Part shown: piece after piece, positions 1 through 10,238 of the stretch
How positions within the stretch are numbered: the stretch's first letter is position 1
Layout of the letters: each line of letters opens with the position of its first letter
Notes under the pieces: generated by a model
What the model saw: the letters and a program-made list of their open reading frames with translations, nothing else
Database searches by the model: none
What the model was told of the DNA's origin: nothing
Translations under genes and position numbers: made by a program
Assembly (NCBI GenBank): GCA_001464895.1
Contig: LNEE01000013.1
Coordinates: 1-64,000 of the forward strand
Reading direction: 5' to 3'
Origin: Betaproteobacteria bacterium Ga0077532
GTDB lineage: Bacteria; Pseudomonadota; Gammaproteobacteria; Burkholderiales; Ga0077523
Length of the DNA: 64,000 nucleotides

Positions 1-357
1 GAGCAGAGTTCGGGGATCGAGCAGGTGAATCAGGCGATCACGCAGATGGACGAGGTGACGCAGCAGAACGCGGCGCTGGTGGAAGAGGCGGCGGCGGCGG
101 CGGAGAGCCTGGAGGAGCAGGCGCAGGTGCTGTCGCAGGCGGTGTCCCTGTTCAAGGTGCGCAACGACATGAACTCTGGCGGGGTGGCGAAGCCGGAGCG
201 CCGCGGGCCCGAACGCGCGAAGAACGTCGCCCGGCTATCTCCCAAGGCGACGCCTCGGGCGTCGAAAGGCGCATCGGGCGGCGCACCTCGACCCGCTGTT
301 CTGCCGGCTCGCGCAGCGGGGGGGCGGGCTGCAGAGGGCGGTTGGGAAGACTTCTGA
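1..357 (+). CDS. Methyl-accepting chemotaxis protein, C-terminal fragment
   Basis: The reading frame is open from base 1, so this is the 3' end of a longer chemoreceptor gene that begins outside the window. The visible 118 residues are the end of the cytoplasmic signalling coiled coil: a Gln/Glu-rich heptad region ([19 protein letters not shown]) is the usual last methylation helix of MCPs. A flexible Arg/Pro/Ala-rich linker follows, and the protein ends in GGWEDF. That C-terminus resembles the xWxxF pentapeptide which tethers CheR and CheB to receptors, and cheR and cheB lie 4-5 kb downstream. The DNA of the coiled-coil part is almost identical to the end of the next receptor gene, which suggests recent duplication or gene conversion. 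A terminator follows directly. Confidence 0.93.
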   Translation, partial: EQSSGIEQVNQAITQMDEVTQQNAALVEEAAAAAESLEEQAQVLSQAVSLFKVRNDMNSGGVAKPERRGPERAKNVARLSPKATPRASKGASGGAPRPAVLPARAAGGRAAEGGWEDF

Positions 358-383
358 TCCGGACTGCCCCAAGTTGACGCACC

Positions 384-416
384 GACGGCTGGCTGGTCCA
401 GCCGTTCTCTTTTCTC
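384..416 (+). terminator. Intrinsic terminator after first chemoreceptor
   Basis: ACGGCTGG (385-392) and CCAGCCGT (398-405) form a perfect 8-bp stem with a 5-base loop, followed by the T-rich run TTCTCTTTTCT. It lies 27 bases after the stop of the first receptor. It separates that gene from the second receptor. The rest of the 300-base gap up to 657 shows no gene. Confidence 0.7.
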
Positions 417-657
417 TCCGCAGGGTCCGTGATCGGACATGGCGCGCATCGGGCTGCCGACGCCGTCAACGCGAGACCGACAAGGTCGCAGCCGGGAAGT
501 GCAGACGCAGAGGTCCGGCCTCACGGCGCTCGAGGGCGTGAGGCCGGAAAGATGTGCAATCGCCTCAAGTGCGTCGCCACGGAACCGTCATTTAAATACA
601 CAAAGTTGGTGATCGACCGTTCCGCGCGGAGCGGTCATGCGTCTCAGGGGACAAAAC

Positions 658-3443
658 ATGATGTGGCTTCGGAAACTGGGTGGCGCTGGCGTCGGCATGA
701 AGCTCGCGAGCGTGGCTGTCATTGCAGTGATGCTCGTGCTGGGTGCGCTCGCATGGATCATTGCCAGTTCCGCTCGCAAGGCGATGGACGACGAAGCACT
801 GAGGACGCTTCAGATCGAACTGAAGATGACCATCGATCTGCTCGACAGCTATCACGAGAGTCTTGAAGCTCAAACCGCACGCATCAGCAACACATTGCTT
901 GCGGCCTATCCGGGTGGCTTCGCCGTCGACGGGCGGAAGCGCGTGGCGGTTGGTCCGCGCGCCGCGCCCACGCTCCTGAGCGGCAAGCGCACCATCAACC
1001 TCGACGCGTCGGAGGTCGATCGGCTGCAGAAGTTGACCGGCGCGGTCGGCACGTTGTTCGTGCGCGATGGTGACGATTTCGTCAGGGTCGCCACCTCCGT
1101 CCGCGATGCTGCCGGTCAACGCATGCTCGGGACAGTCCTGGCGCGCGACAGCGGTGCGTATCAGGCCGTGAGCGCAGGCAAGACGTTCGTCGGCAAGACG
1201 ACGCTCTTCGAGCGCGACTACATTGCCCGCTACGAACCCATCAAGGGGGCGGACGGCCAGGCCATCGGCATCGCCTTCGTCGGGCTCGACATCAGCAAGG
1301 AACTGCAGAACCTGAAGGACCGGATCCATCGCGTGAAGGTGGGTGAGACCGGCTACATCTATGCGCTCGATGGGGCGCCGGGCCCGCAACTCGGCATCGC
1401 GACGATCCATCCTGCCAAGGAGGGTAAGAACCTCCTGGGCGCGAAGGACGCCGACGGCAACGAGTTCATTCGCGAGATGGTAGAGAAGCGCGAAGGTGTG
1501 ATCCGCTATCCGTGGTTCAACCCCGAGCTTGGCGACAAGGCGCCCCGGGAGAAGATCGTGGCCTACGGGCACTTCCCCGCCTGGAACTGGGTGGTTGGCG
1601 TGGGCAGCTATACGGAGGAGTTCTCGCGCGGTGCGGAAATGCTGCGCAACCGGGTGTTCATGGTCGCGGTGATCGGCGTGATCCTCCTCGCCATCGTCCT
1701 GTACCTCGCTGTTCGACGCATCGTCGTCCGACCGTTGGCGCAGGCTGCAGCGGCCGCTGCGGAGATCGCGGCAGGCAACCTTCACCATGAGGTTCGAAGT
1801 GGCACGCACGACGAGGTCGGTGCCCTGCTCGGTGCGTTGGACCAGATGCGCATCAAGCTCCTGGAACGCATCGAGGCCGACCAGCGCGTGGCGCGCGAAG
1901 CTCTGCGCGTCAAGGTCGCGCTCGACTGCTCGACGACCAGTGTTCGCATTGCCGACAACGACGGCAAGCTTCTGTACGTGAACGATGCGATGAAGACAAC
2001 GCTGAGGCGCATCGAGCCCGAACTGCGCCAGCGCCATCCGGCGTTCTCGGTGGACAACATCGTCGGGCAGAGCGTCGGCATCTTCTACGACGATCCCGAC
2101 GCGGCACTCGCGCGGCTGTCCAGGCTGGACCGTGCCGTGTCGATGGATATGGTCATCGGTGGCCGCGACTTCGAGATCAGCACCACACCCATTCTGGATG
2201 CCGATGGCGTTCGTCTTGGCAGCGTGGGCGAATGGGTCGACCGGACAGATCAACGCAAGGCCGAGCGCGAGATCGAGGGTTCCGTACAGGCGGCATCCCA
2301 GGGCGACTTCTCGCGCCTCGTGCCTCTGGAAGGGAAGGAGGGCTTCCTGAAGCAGATGGCCGAGGGGTTGAACGGGATCATGAGGTCGTGCGACACGAAC
2401 CTCGCAGCGGTGGCCGGCGTTCTCAACGGGATGGCGGCAGGGGATCTGACGCGGCGGGTTGAGGGAGATTTCGTGGGCCGCTTCGCAGAGCTGCAGGAGG
2501 ACTCCAACGCGACCACGACGCGTCTGCGCGAGCTCATTGGTCAGGTGCAGGAGTCGGTCGCGTCCATCACGACGGCCTCGAAGGAGATCGCGGCTGGCAA
2601 CACCGACCTGTCGGAGCGTACGGAGGAGCAGGCCTCCAGCCTGGAACAGACGGCGAGTTCCATGGAACAGCTGACATCCACGGTGAAGCAGAACGCAGAG
2701 AACGCGAAGCAGGCGAATCAGCTGGTGGTGGGTGCTTCGGATGTCGCAGTGCGCGGTGGGCGCGTGGTTCAGCAGGTGGTGAGCACCATGGGTGAGATTT
2801 CGGAGAGCAGCAAGAAGATCGCGGACATCATCTCGGTGATCGACGGGATCGCATTCCAGACGAACATTCTGGCGCTGAACGCGGCGGTGGAAGCGGCGTG
2901 GTGGCGACGGAGGTGCGGAACCTCGCGCAGCGCAGTGCGGCGGCGGCGAAGGAGATCAAGGAACTGATCTCGGACTCGGTGGGGAAGGTGGACTCGGGTT
3001 CGAAGCTGGTGGACGAAGCTGGCCGGACGATGGAAGAGATCGTCGCGTCGGTGAAGCGCGTGACGGACATCATGGCGGAGATCGCGGCGGCGTCCGTGGA
3101 GCAGACATCGGGGATCGAGCAGGTCAACGGCGCGATCACGCAGATGGACGAGGTGACGCAGCAGAACGCGGCGCTGGTGGAAGAGGCGGCCGCGGCAGCT
3201 GAGAGTCTTGAAGAACAGGCGCAGGTGCTCTCCGGCGCCGTCGCCGTGTTCAAGGTGTCAGACAGCGGGGCGTCCGATCGGAAGGCGGCTGTCGAGCGTC
3301 GAGCACCGGATCGTCCGAAGAACGTGGCCCGGCTGCCGGCGGCACCGGCATCTCGCGTGAAGGACGACAGCCGCAAGGCAACAGTGCAGCGCTCGAAGGT
3401 GGTCGGGGGCAACGCCGCCGAGAGCGAATGGGAGGACTTTTGA
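658..3443 (+). pseudogene. Methyl-accepting chemotaxis protein, frameshifted at the hairpin tip
   Basis: Start ATG at 658 has AGGGG about 7 bases upstream; an in-frame ATG lies at 637. Domains: first membrane helix about residues 14-38, a periplasmic double-Cache sensor (about 45-325), second membrane helix ([20 protein letters not shown]), HAMP, a PAS-like module containing [15 protein letters not shown], then the MCP signalling domain. The frame runs correctly to [12 protein letters not shown] (to 2898), then shifts. The expected tip continuing R-A-G-E-Q-G-R-G-F-A is missing, and [11 protein letters not shown] resumes in another frame from 2898 to 3443. About 31 nt appear to be lost, measured against the family consensus. 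The C-terminus SEWEDF again resembles a CheR-docking pentapeptide. As written, the gene cannot make the CheA/CheW-contacting tip. It is either a true pseudogene or an assembly error in a sequence repeated among receptor paralogues. Confidence 0.85.
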
Positions 3444-3567
3444 ACGAAGTGATGATGCTCCATGACCGGCAGGCAGACACCACTGCCTGGCGCAGTGGCC
3501 AAGCAAAGTCCTCCTGACACCCCGATGCAAGGGAGCAGGCACCCATAGCAACGCTGCCTGGTTCCCC

Positions 3568-3594
3568 TCAACTTCCCGCCCCGGTCGTCGATAA
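3568..3594 (+). promoter_or_regulatory. Candidate sigma-28 (FliA-type) promoter of cheW operon
   Basis: TCAACTTC (3568-3575), an 11-base spacer, and GTCGATAA (3587-3594) resemble the flagellar sigma consensus TAAAGTTT-N11-GCCGATAA. The -10 half matches 7 of 8 positions and the -35 half 5 of 8. It sits 41 bases before cheW, in the only sizeable gap of the chemotaxis block. This is pattern matching by eye. Confidence 0.4.
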
Positions 3595-3635
3595 GCCGTC
3601 CGGGCCCCAATTGGCAAGGAATGGAGAGAGCGGAC

Positions 3636-4136
3636 ATGACGCAAGAGAACCAGAGTACGTCCACTGCCGACACCGGACGCGCCGGTGCAGGTGAGTTCCT
3701 TACGTTCTGTCTCGGCGCCGAGGAGTACGGCATCGAGATCCTGAAGGTGCAGGAGATCCGCGGCTACGATGCCGTGACGACGATCGCCAACGCGCCCGAG
3801 TTCATCAAGGGCGTGATCAATCTGCGCGGAGTGATCGTTCCGATCGTCGACCTCCGAATCAAGTTCGGGCTTGGTCGTGCGGAGTACAACCAGTTCACTG
3901 TCGTGATCGTGTTGAACCTGGGATCGCGGGTCGTGGGCATCGTCGTGGACAGCGTGTCGGACGTGCTGACGCTCGAGGCATCCCGCATCAAGGATGCTCC
4001 CGAGTTCGCGTCCAGCTTCGACACGCGCTATCTGATGGGAATCGGATCGGTCGACGAGCGGATGCTGATCCTCGTGGATATCCAGAGACTCATGCTGTCC
4101 TCGGACATGGCACTCGTCGACGAAGTGATCGAATGA
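3636..4136 (+). CDS. cheW: Chemotaxis coupling protein CheW
   Basis: CheW links chemoreceptors to the CheA kinase in the membrane-associated signalling array. The 166-residue product has the typical CheW fold signature: [20 protein letters not shown] near the N-terminus, [19 protein letters not shown] in the middle and [15 protein letters not shown] later. I chose ATG 3636 because GGAGAG lies about 9 bases before it; ATG 3621 is an in-frame alternative adding five residues. The stop overlaps the cheR start in ATGA, so the two are translationally coupled. No cheA is visible; it presumably lies upstream of the window. Confidence 0.95.
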   Translation: MTQENQSTSTADTGRAGAGEFLTFCLGAEEYGIEILKVQEIRGYDAVTTIANAPEFIKGVINLRGVIVPIVDLRIKFGLGRAEYNQFTVVIVLNLGSRVVGIVVDSVSDVLTLEASRIKDAPEFASSFDTRYLMGIGSVDERMLILVDIQRLMLSSDMALVDEVIE

Positions 4137-5026
4137 GCGGCGTCTCGCTGAAGCAGCGCGATGCCGTCCCGGCTGTCTCTGCGGCCGAGGCGTCCCGCGA
4201 GTTCGCATTCACGTCAGCCGACTTCGAGACCGTCCGGGATCTCATCTATCGGCGGGCTGGCATCACGCTCTCGCCGGTCAAGCGCGACATGGTCTACAGC
4301 CGGCTCGCAAGACGGCTGCGGGTGCTCGGCCTGGACAGTTTCAGCGACTACCTGACGTTTCTCAAGTCTGGTCAGGACGAGTCCGAATGGGAGGCGTTCA
4401 CCAATGCTCTCACGACGAATCTCACTTCGTTCTTCCGCGAGGCGCATCACTTCCCCTTGCTGGCGGAGCATATGGCCCAGCGGCGGGGGCGTCCCCTGTC
4501 GATCTGGTGTTGTGCCTCGTCGACAGGCGAGGAGCCGTATTCCATCGCGATCACCGTTGCCGAGACGTTCGGCACGGCGGATGTGCCGGTCAAGATCATC
4601 GCGTCCGACCTCGATACGAACGTCCTGGAGAAGGCCCGTGCAGGCGTCTATCCGATGGAGCGGATCGAGAAGCTGTCGCCTGAACGCGTGCGGCGCTTTT
4701 TCATGCGTGGCACGGGAGCGCAGGAGGGGCACGTTCGCGTGCGCCCCGAGATCGCGCGCATGGTCACGTTCGAGCAGGTGAATCTGCTGAAGGATCCGCT
4801 TCCCGTGAAAGGACCATTCGATGCGGTGTTCTGTCGGAATGTGATGATCTACTTCGACAAGCCGACCCAGGCGGACGTGGTGCGGCGTCTCGCGAAGGTG
4901 ATGAAGCCCGATGCACTGATGTTCGTGGGTCACTCCGAGAGCCTTTTCCACGTGGCCGATACCCTCAAGCTTCGCGGCAAGACCGTTTATCAACTGGCCG
5001 GCGCCGGGGTATCCGATGGCGCTTGA
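4133..5026 (+). CDS. cheR: Chemotaxis protein-glutamate methyltransferase CheR
   Basis: CheR transfers methyl groups from S-adenosylmethionine to glutamates of chemoreceptors during adaptation. The protein (297 residues) has an N-terminal helical CheR domain (about 20-75), then the methyltransferase domain with the SAM-binding stretch [15 protein letters not shown] (about 124-139) and the conserved [10 protein letters not shown] (about 232-241). Both receptors upstream end in WEDF, a plausible docking site for this enzyme. Its ATG overlaps the cheW stop by four bases, and its end overlaps cheD by eleven bases, so the block is one operon. Confidence 0.96.
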   Translation: MSGVSLKQRDAVPAVSAAEASREFAFTSADFETVRDLIYRRAGITLSPVKRDMVYSRLARRLRVLGLDSFSDYLTFLKSGQDESEWEAFTNALTTNLTSFFREAHHFPLLAEHMAQRRGRPLSIWCCASSTGEEPYSIAITVAETFGTADVPVKIIASDLDTNVLEKARAGVYPMERIEKLSPERVRRFFMRGTGAQEGHVRVRPEIARMVTFEQVNLLKDPLPVKGPFDAVFCRNVMIYFDKPTQADVVRRLAKVMKPDALMFVGHSESLFHVADTLKLRGKTVYQLAGAGVSDGA

Positions 5027-5630
5027 TGTCGTCGTCGAGTCCCTCGCCACGAACCACTACCACGACCGTCAGTTCGACATCGATGCGGTGAAGATCCTGC
5101 CGGGCGAGTACTACGTCACCAATGCTGACCTGCTGCTGTCGACCACGCTGGGCTCGTGTATCGCCGCGTGCATCCGTGACAAGGTTTCGGGTATCGGTGG
5201 CATCAATCATTTCATGCTGCCCGACATGGGTACGGACAACACGGTGCCGGCGTCGGCATCGGCCCGGTACGGGTCGTACGCAATGGAGTTGCTGATCAAC
5301 GAGCTTCTCAAGCTGGGTGCACGACGCGTGAATCTCGAAGCGAAGGTGTTCGGTGGTGGGAACGTACTCGCGAACATGACGGTCACGCGGGTGGGATCGC
5401 GCAATACGGCGTTCGCACTGGACTACCTCGCCACCGAAGGCATCCGGATCGTCGGGAAGGACGTGCTGGACGAGTTCCCCCGCAAGGTCTATTTCTTTCC
5501 CAAGACCGGCCGCGCCCTCGTGAAGAAGCTTCGCGCCACGCGGAACGACACGCTGTTCGTTCGCGAGGTCGACTACGCGAAGCGCATCAGCAGCGTGAAG
5601 CAGGTCAGTGGCGAAGTGGAGTTGTTCTGA
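5016..5630 (+). CDS. cheD: Chemoreceptor glutamine deamidase CheD
   Basis: CheD deamidates glutamines on chemoreceptors and can modulate adaptation together with CheC or CheB. The 204-residue protein carries the catalytic Cys at residue 48 in [11 protein letters not shown] and the partner His at residue 65 in GGINHFMLP. The stretch [20 protein letters not shown] and the GGGNVL loop are also typical of the family. It starts inside the end of cheR and its stop overlaps the cheB start by one base (TGATG). The position between cheR and cheB is the common betaproteobacterial order. Confidence 0.96.
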   Translation: MALDVVVESLATNHYHDRQFDIDAVKILPGEYYVTNADLLLSTTLGSCIAACIRDKVSGIGGINHFMLPDMGTDNTVPASASARYGSYAMELLINELLKLGARRVNLEAKVFGGGNVLANMTVTRVGSRNTAFALDYLATEGIRIVGKDVLDEFPRKVYFFPKTGRALVKKLRATRNDTLFVREVDYAKRISSVKQVSGEVELF

Positions 5631-6754
5631 TGAGCAGATCGAACGCGTCGAGTGCATCGAGCACATGGCACCCGGGCTCGGGTCGGCGGATCCGGGTCGT
5701 GATCGTCGACGACTCCGCCCTCGTGCGGTCACTGCTCTCGCAATTGCTGGCGGCTGCGGGCGACATCGAGGTGGTCGGCGTCGCTGCCGATCCGATCGCC
5801 GCGCGCGAGATCATCCGTGCCACCAGTCCGGATGTGATCACGCTCGATGTCGAGATGCCGCGCATGGACGGACTCGAGTTCCTGTCCCGACTGATGCGCC
5901 TGAAGCCGACGCCGGTCGTCATGGTGTCGTCCCTGACGCAGCGGGGGTCCGAGGTGGCGTTGCGCGCGCTCGAACTCGGCGCGGTGGACTTCGTCGCGAA
6001 GCCGCGCCTCGGCATCCAGGAAGGGCTCCAGGGTTCCGCCGATGAATTGATCGACAAGATCCGGGCAGCCGCGGGCGCGAAGGTGCGTCGATCGTCGTTC
6101 GAAATGACGCCTGCCCTCGGCGCGGATGCGGTGCTACCCGCCGCTGGTCTTTCGCGGATTGCGGCCACCGAAAAGCTGATCATCGTGGGAGCGAGCACGG
6201 GCGGAACCGAGGCCATCAAGGCGTTCCTCACGCAGCTTCCGCCGGCCTGTCCAGGGGTGCTGATCACCCAACACATGCCAGGTGCGTTCACGCGGTCGTT
6301 CGCCCAGCGACTCGACAGCCTGTGCCGTATTTCGGTGAAGGAAGCCGAAGGTGGGGAGCGTGTCCTCCCCGGGCATGCGTACATCGCGCCCGGCGATTTC
6401 CACCTGCTCCTTGCCCGAAGCGGTGCGAACTACGTCACCGAGATATCCGACGCGCCGCCGGTGAATCGTCACCGGCCTTCGGTCGATGTCCTGTTCCGCT
6501 CGGCCGCGAACGTGGCCGGCAAGAACGCAATCGGCGTCATCCTTACGGGTATGGGCAAGGACGGCGCGGCCGGAATGCTGGAGATGAAGCAAGCTGGAGC
6601 ACACACGTTTGCGCAGGACGAGGCGTCCTGCGTCGTATTCGGGATGCCACGCGAAGCCATTGCGGTGGGGGGCGTCGACGAAGTGGTGACGCTGAAGGAC
6701 ATGGCAGCGCGGGTGATGGCACGGGCCGGCGCTGATCGAGCAGTCCGGGTGTGA
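5630..6754 (+). CDS. cheB: Chemotaxis response regulator methylesterase CheB
   Basis: CheB removes receptor methyl groups (and deamidates) when phosphorylated by CheA. The 374-residue protein has a receiver domain (about 20-145) with [10 protein letters not shown] and phospho-acceptor Asp73 in [10 protein letters not shown], then a linker, then the methylesterase domain. The catalytic triad is visible: Ser189 in [10 protein letters not shown], His215 in TQHMPGAF and Asp311 in [12 protein letters not shown]. About 18 extra residues precede the receiver. A later internal start would trim them, but the ATG overlapping the cheD stop fits operon coupling. It is the last of the four tightly packed che genes. 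Confidence 0.97.
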   Translation: MSRSNASSASSTWHPGSGRRIRVVIVDDSALVRSLLSQLLAAAGDIEVVGVAADPIAAREIIRATSPDVITLDVEMPRMDGLEFLSRLMRLKPTPVVMVSSLTQRGSEVALRALELGAVDFVAKPRLGIQEGLQGSADELIDKIRAAAGAKVRRSSFEMTPALGADAVLPAAGLSRIAATEKLIIVGASTGGTEAIKAFLTQLPPACPGVLITQHMPGAFTRSFAQRLDSLCRISVKEAEGGERVLPGHAYIAPGDFHLLLARSGANYVTEISDAPPVNRHRPSVDVLFRSAANVAGKNAIGVILTGMGKDGAAGMLEMKQAGAHTFAQDEASCVVFGMPREAIAVGGVDEVVTLKDMAARVMARAGADRAVRV

Positions 6755-6809
6755 CTGCCGTTGGCGCATGCCGTAACCTTGTACTGGAAATCGTCGAAAG
6801 GAAGCAAAA

Positions 6810-7115
6810 ATGCAGACTCAGGTCATGACTTCGGGGAAGACGGCGACGATCAAGTTGAGCGGACGCTTCGACTTCAATGCGCACCGGAGCTTTCGGGATG
6901 CCTACGAGTCCCAGCTCGCAGCGTCCGAGGTGAAGGAATTCGAGATCGACTTCGGGCAGGTCGAGTACGTCGACAGTTCGGCACTGGGAATGCTGCTGAT
7001 GCTTCGTGAAAAGGCCCAGGCGTCGGCGAAAGGCGTCGCGCTGGTCAATTGCCGGGGAACCGTCAAGCAGGTGCTCGATATTGCCAACTTCGGGAAGCTG
7101 TTCCAGATGCGTTGA
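6810..7115 (+). CDS. STAS-domain protein (anti-sigma factor antagonist-like)
   Basis: A single STAS domain of 101 residues, like SpoIIAA/BtrV proteins that bind and relieve serine-kinase anti-sigma factors. The motif VEYVDSSALGMLLMLREKA contains the usual phosphorylatable serine (Ser57). It lies 55 bases after cheB with AAGGAAGC before the ATG, so it may belong to the chemotaxis operon. No partner kinase or phosphatase gene is visible here. The partner and output are therefore unknown. Similar STAS proteins in this setting are often linked to surface-behaviour control, which is only an inference. Confidence 0.88.
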   Translation: MQTQVMTSGKTATIKLSGRFDFNAHRSFRDAYESQLAASEVKEFEIDFGQVEYVDSSALGMLLMLREKAQASAKGVALVNCRGTVKQVLDIANFGKLFQMR

Positions 7116-7178
7116 TGCACGCCGGGCGCTTCCGGGCCTTCAACCGGAGCGAGCTTTCCGCTAGACTCCGCTTTCCTT

Positions 7179-7255
7179 AGGCGCGTAGCTCAGCTGGTTA
7201 GAGCACCACCTTGACATGGTGGGGGTCGTTGGTTCGAGTCCAATCGCGCCTACCA
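7179..7255 (+). tRNA. tRNA-Val (GAC)
   Basis: A full cloverleaf of 77 nt. Acceptor AGGCGCG pairs with CGCGCCT, the discriminator is A, and CCA is encoded. The anticodon loop reads TTGACAT, giving anticodon GAC (valine). The T arm is GTTGG-TTCGAGT-CCAAT. Confidence 0.97.
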
Positions 7256-7340
7256 AATAAAGACAGGAGTCGATGCAGGGCACGAGGCGTTGGCCTCGGC
7301 CGGCCTCGACTCCTGTCGCATTTTCGGGTCTTCGTCCGCG

Positions 7341-9248
7341 ATGCCAACAGTACGCCTGCCCGATGGGGCAACGAGGGAATTCCCGGGCCCCGTGACGGTG
7401 GCCGAGATTGCGGCAGCGATCGGCCCAGGCCTTGCGAAGGCTGCCCTTGCCGGCAAGGTCGATGGCACTCTGGTCGATACGTCGTTCACGGTGACGGCCG
7501 ATGCGGATGTCGCGATCGTCACCGGCAAGGATGCCGAAGGCGTCGAGGTCATCCGACACTCGACTGCCCACCTTCTCGCCTATGCCGTCAAGGAGCTGTT
7601 CCCCGACGCCCAGGTGACCATCGGGCCCGTCATCGAGCACGGCTTCTACTACGACTTCGCCTACAAGCGCCCCTTCACGCCCGACGATCTCGTTTTGATC
7701 GAGAAACGCATGGCGGAGCTGGCTGCCCGCAATCTCCCCGTGACCCGGGAGGTGTGGGCCCGCGACGATGCCGTGGCCTTCTTCGAGTCGGTCGGCGAGA
7801 AGTACAAGGCTGAATTGATCGGTGCCATCCCCGCTGGCGAGCAGGTCTCCCTCTACCGCGAGGGTGATTTCATCGATCTGTGCCGTGGCCCGCATGTTCC
7901 GTCGACCGGACACCTGAAGGTGTTCAAGCTCATGAAGCTTGCGGGAGCTTACTGGCGGGGTGATTCCCGCAACGAGATGCTGCAACGGATTTACGGGACG
8001 GCTTGGGCGACCAAGGCGGATCAGGACGCCCACCTCCACATGCTCGAGGAGGCCGAAAAGCGCGATCACCGCAAGCTCGGGCGCCAATTGGACCTCTTCC
8101 ATGTGCAGGAGGAGGCGCCCGGAATGGTGTTCTGGCATCCGAATGGCTGGACCGTCTGGCAGCAGGTCGAGCAGTACATGCGCCGCACGCTCGGGCTGAA
8201 TGGCTACCGCGAAGTGCGCACGCCGCAGGTGATGGATCGCGCGCTCTGGGAGCGCTCGGGGCACTGGGAGAACTACCGGGAGCACATGTTCACCACGGCG
8301 TCCGAGAATCGGGACTACGCCGTGAAGCCCATGAACTGCCCGGGGCACATCCAAATATTCAATCAGGGGCTGAAAAGCTATCGCGATCTTCCCCTGAGGC
8401 TCGCCGAGTTCGGTGCCTGCCACCGCAACGAGCCGTCGGGCGCCCTGCACGGAATCATGCGCGTTCGCGCGTTCACCCAGGACGACGCCCACATCTTCTG
8501 CCGCGAAGATCAGGTGCAGGAGGAGGCCGCTGCCTTCATCGATCTACTGCGCCGGATCTACGCCGACTTCGGGTTCCACGACATCCTGATCAAGCTGTCG
8601 ACGCGGCCTGAGAAGCGCATCGGTGCCGATGACGCGTGGGATCGCGCCGAGTCGGCGCTCATGGCAGCGCTCGACGCGAAGCAGCTGAAATGGGATCTCA
8701 ACCCTGGCGAGGGGGCGTTCTACGGGCCGAAGATCGAGTTCTCGTTGCAGGACTCCATCGGTCGCGTTTGGCAGTGCGGGACGTTGCAGCTCGATTTCGC
8801 TCTGCCCGGGCGCCTGGGGGCCGAATACGTTGACGAGGACAACACGCGCAAGGTGCCCGTGATGCTCCATAGAGCCATCCTCGGGTCGCTCGAGCGTTTC
8901 ATCGGCATCCTGATCGAGAACCACGCGGGCGCGTTGCCGGTCTGGCTCGCTCCTGTTCAAGCGGTCGTGCTCAATATCTCCGAAGGTCAGGCCGATTACG
9001 CAACCCGCGTCACCTCAGAATTGCGGGCCGCGGGGTTGCGCGTGGAGTCAGACTTGAGGAACGACAAGATTACCTTTAAGATTCGGGAACATAGCTTGAT
9101 GAAGCTGCCGTACCAGCTGGTCGTCGGAGATAAAGAAGTGGCGGCTGGGATGGTGGCAGTGCGCGTGCGCGGAGGTCAGGACCTCGGGCAGATGACAGTG
9201 GCGGAGTTCGTCCGTCGTGTTCGCTCGGAGCTCCCGGCCGGCGTTTAA
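7341..9248 (+). CDS. thrS: Threonine--tRNA ligase ThrS
   Basis: ThrS charges tRNA-Thr with threonine in the cytoplasm. At 635 residues it is close to the usual 640. It has the N-terminal TGS domain starting [14 protein letters not shown], the editing domain with [12 protein letters not shown], then the class II catalytic core with KPMNCPGHI (zinc Cys) and [16 protein letters not shown], and a C-terminal anticodon-binding domain ([18 protein letters not shown]). I chose ATG 7341 because the TGS domain begins there; the longer frame from 7290 adds residues foreign to the family. It starts the translation-gene block and infC follows after 21 bases. Confidence 0.97.
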   Translation: MPTVRLPDGATREFPGPVTVAEIAAAIGPGLAKAALAGKVDGTLVDTSFTVTADADVAIVTGKDAEGVEVIRHSTAHLLAYAVKELFPDAQVTIGPVIEHGFYYDFAYKRPFTPDDLVLIEKRMAELAARNLPVTREVWARDDAVAFFESVGEKYKAELIGAIPAGEQVSLYREGDFIDLCRGPHVPSTGHLKVFKLMKLAGAYWRGDSRNEMLQRIYGTAWATKADQDAHLHMLEEAEKRDHRKLGRQLDLFHVQEEAPGMVFWHPNGWTVWQQVEQYMRRTLGLNGYREVRTPQVMDRALWERSGHWENYREHMFTTASENRDYAVKPMNCPGHIQIFNQGLKSYRDLPLRLAEFGACHRNEPSGALHGIMRVRAFTQDDAHIFCREDQVQEEAAAFIDLLRRIYADFGFHDILIKLSTRPEKRIGADDAWDRAESALMAALDAKQLKWDLNPGEGAFYGPKIEFSLQDSIGRVWQCGTLQLDFALPGRLGAEYVDEDNTRKVPVMLHRAILGSLERFIGILIENHAGALPVWLAPVQAVVLNISEGQADYATRVTSELRAAGLRVESDLRNDKITFKIREHSLMKLPYQLVVGDKEVAAGMVAVRVRGGQDLGQMTVAEFVRRVRSELPAGV

Positions 9249-9269
9249 CCCTTTGCGGAGGTTACTTCC

Positions 9270-9791
9270 ATCCTTCAAGAACGTGAACTGCGGATCAACG
9301 GCGAAATCAATTCTCCCGAGATCCGGCTGGTGGGCCCGGACAGCGAGCAACTGGGTGTCGTCACCTTGGCAGAAGCATTTCAGGCAGCGGAAGCCTTGGA
9401 GCTCGATCTCGTCGAGATCGCGCCGACGGCCAAGCCCCCTGTCTGCCGCATCATGGACTTCGGTAAGTTCAAGTACAGCGAAGCCAAGAAGCGCCACGAC
9501 GCCAAGCTCAAGCAGAAGCAGATCCAGGTCAAGGAAATCAAGTTCCGACCCGGGACGGATGACGGTGATTACCAGATCAAGCTGCGTAATCTGATCCGAT
9601 TCCTGGAGGAGGGCGACAAGACCAAGATCACTCTGCGATTCCGCGGCCGGGAAATGGCCCACCAGGAGTTCGGCATCAAGCTGCTGGAGCGGGTCCGACA
9701 GGACCTGGAGGCAGTGGGTGTCGTCGAGCAGTTCCCGAAGCTGGAAGGGCGGCAGATGGTGATGGTGCTGTCGCCGAAGAAGAAAACCTGA
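9270..9791 (+). CDS. infC: Translation initiation factor IF-3 with ATC start
   Basis: IF-3 binds the 30S subunit and rejects non-canonical start codons. The family's N-terminus is recognisable in frame from 9270 ([20 protein letters not shown]), followed by the [15 protein letters not shown] linker region and the C-terminal [18 protein letters not shown]-type domain. No ATG, GTG or TTG fits this N-terminus. ATC at 9270 does, with GCGGAGG about 9 bases upstream, giving 173 residues. The first ordinary start, GTG 9330, would remove 20 conserved residues. A rare AUU/AUC start on infC is a known autoregulatory device. It sits between thrS and rpmI-rplT as in most bacteria. Confidence 0.93.
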   Translation: MLQERELRINGEINSPEIRLVGPDSEQLGVVTLAEAFQAAEALELDLVEIAPTAKPPVCRIMDFGKFKYSEAKKRHDAKLKQKQIQVKEIKFRPGTDDGDYQIKLRNLIRFLEEGDKTKITLRFRGREMAHQEFGIKLLERVRQDLEAVGVVEQFPKLEGRQMVMVLSPKKKT

Positions 9792-9804
9792 GGGGCGCAG
9801 GCCG

Positions 9805-9845
9805 CAACTGCCGCTCATGCAGGATCAGCAGTTGTAGCGCAGTTG
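9805..9845 (+). promoter_or_regulatory. Possible alternative hairpins in the infC-rpmI leader
   Basis: CAACTGC (9805-9811) is complementary to two later copies of GCAGTTG (9828-9834 and 9839-9845). Either could pair with it, and the second is followed by TTTTG. In many bacteria the rpmI-rplT messenger is repressed by L20 through leader structure, so this 237-base gap is a reasonable place for such control. The structure itself is only an eye-made proposal. The rest of the gap to 10028 shows nothing else. Confidence 0.3.
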
Positions 9846-10028
9846 TTTTGTGTCTTTCGACGAATCGTAGTGAGCAGCAGCGCGGGACCCCAGGCGAAGC
9901 CTGAGTGGGCCCGTGATCGCCCCCGGTGCCGTGTCGGGCTGGGGCGCACCAGAAGCACGGTCATGGCAATCGAAGGGCCCTCTGTCGAAGGAGAGCCGCC
10001 ATGTCGTGCAGCCAACCAGGAGCGGTAA

Positions 10029-10226
10029 ATGCCGAAGATGAAGACCAAGCGGGGCGCTGCAAAGCGCTTCAAGGCGCAGGGAAGTGGTGGCATCAAGCGC
10101 GGGAAGGCCTTCCTGCGACACATCCTTACGAAGAAGTCGACCAAGCGTAAGCGCAATCTGCGCGGGACGACCCAGGTGCACGAATCCAATGAGCGCGGGG
10201 TCCGCGCCATGATGCCCTACGCGTAA
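10029..10226 (+). CDS. rpmI: 50S ribosomal protein L35
   Basis: L35 is a small basic protein of the large ribosomal subunit. The 65-residue product begins [15 protein letters not shown] and contains [16 protein letters not shown], the standard family landmarks and length. AGGAGCGG precedes the ATG. It is followed after 12 bases by rplT, the usual pair. Confidence 0.98.
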   Translation: MPKMKTKRGAAKRFKAQGSGGIKRGKAFLRHILTKKSTKRKRNLRGTTQVHESNERGVRAMMPYA

Positions 10227-10238
10227 GGAGGACAGGAG

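Noticed and set aside
592-2253. A 553-codon minus-strand open frame
   Set aside because: Lies opposite the recognisable receptor gene and shows His/Arg-rich composition typical of an antisense shadow.
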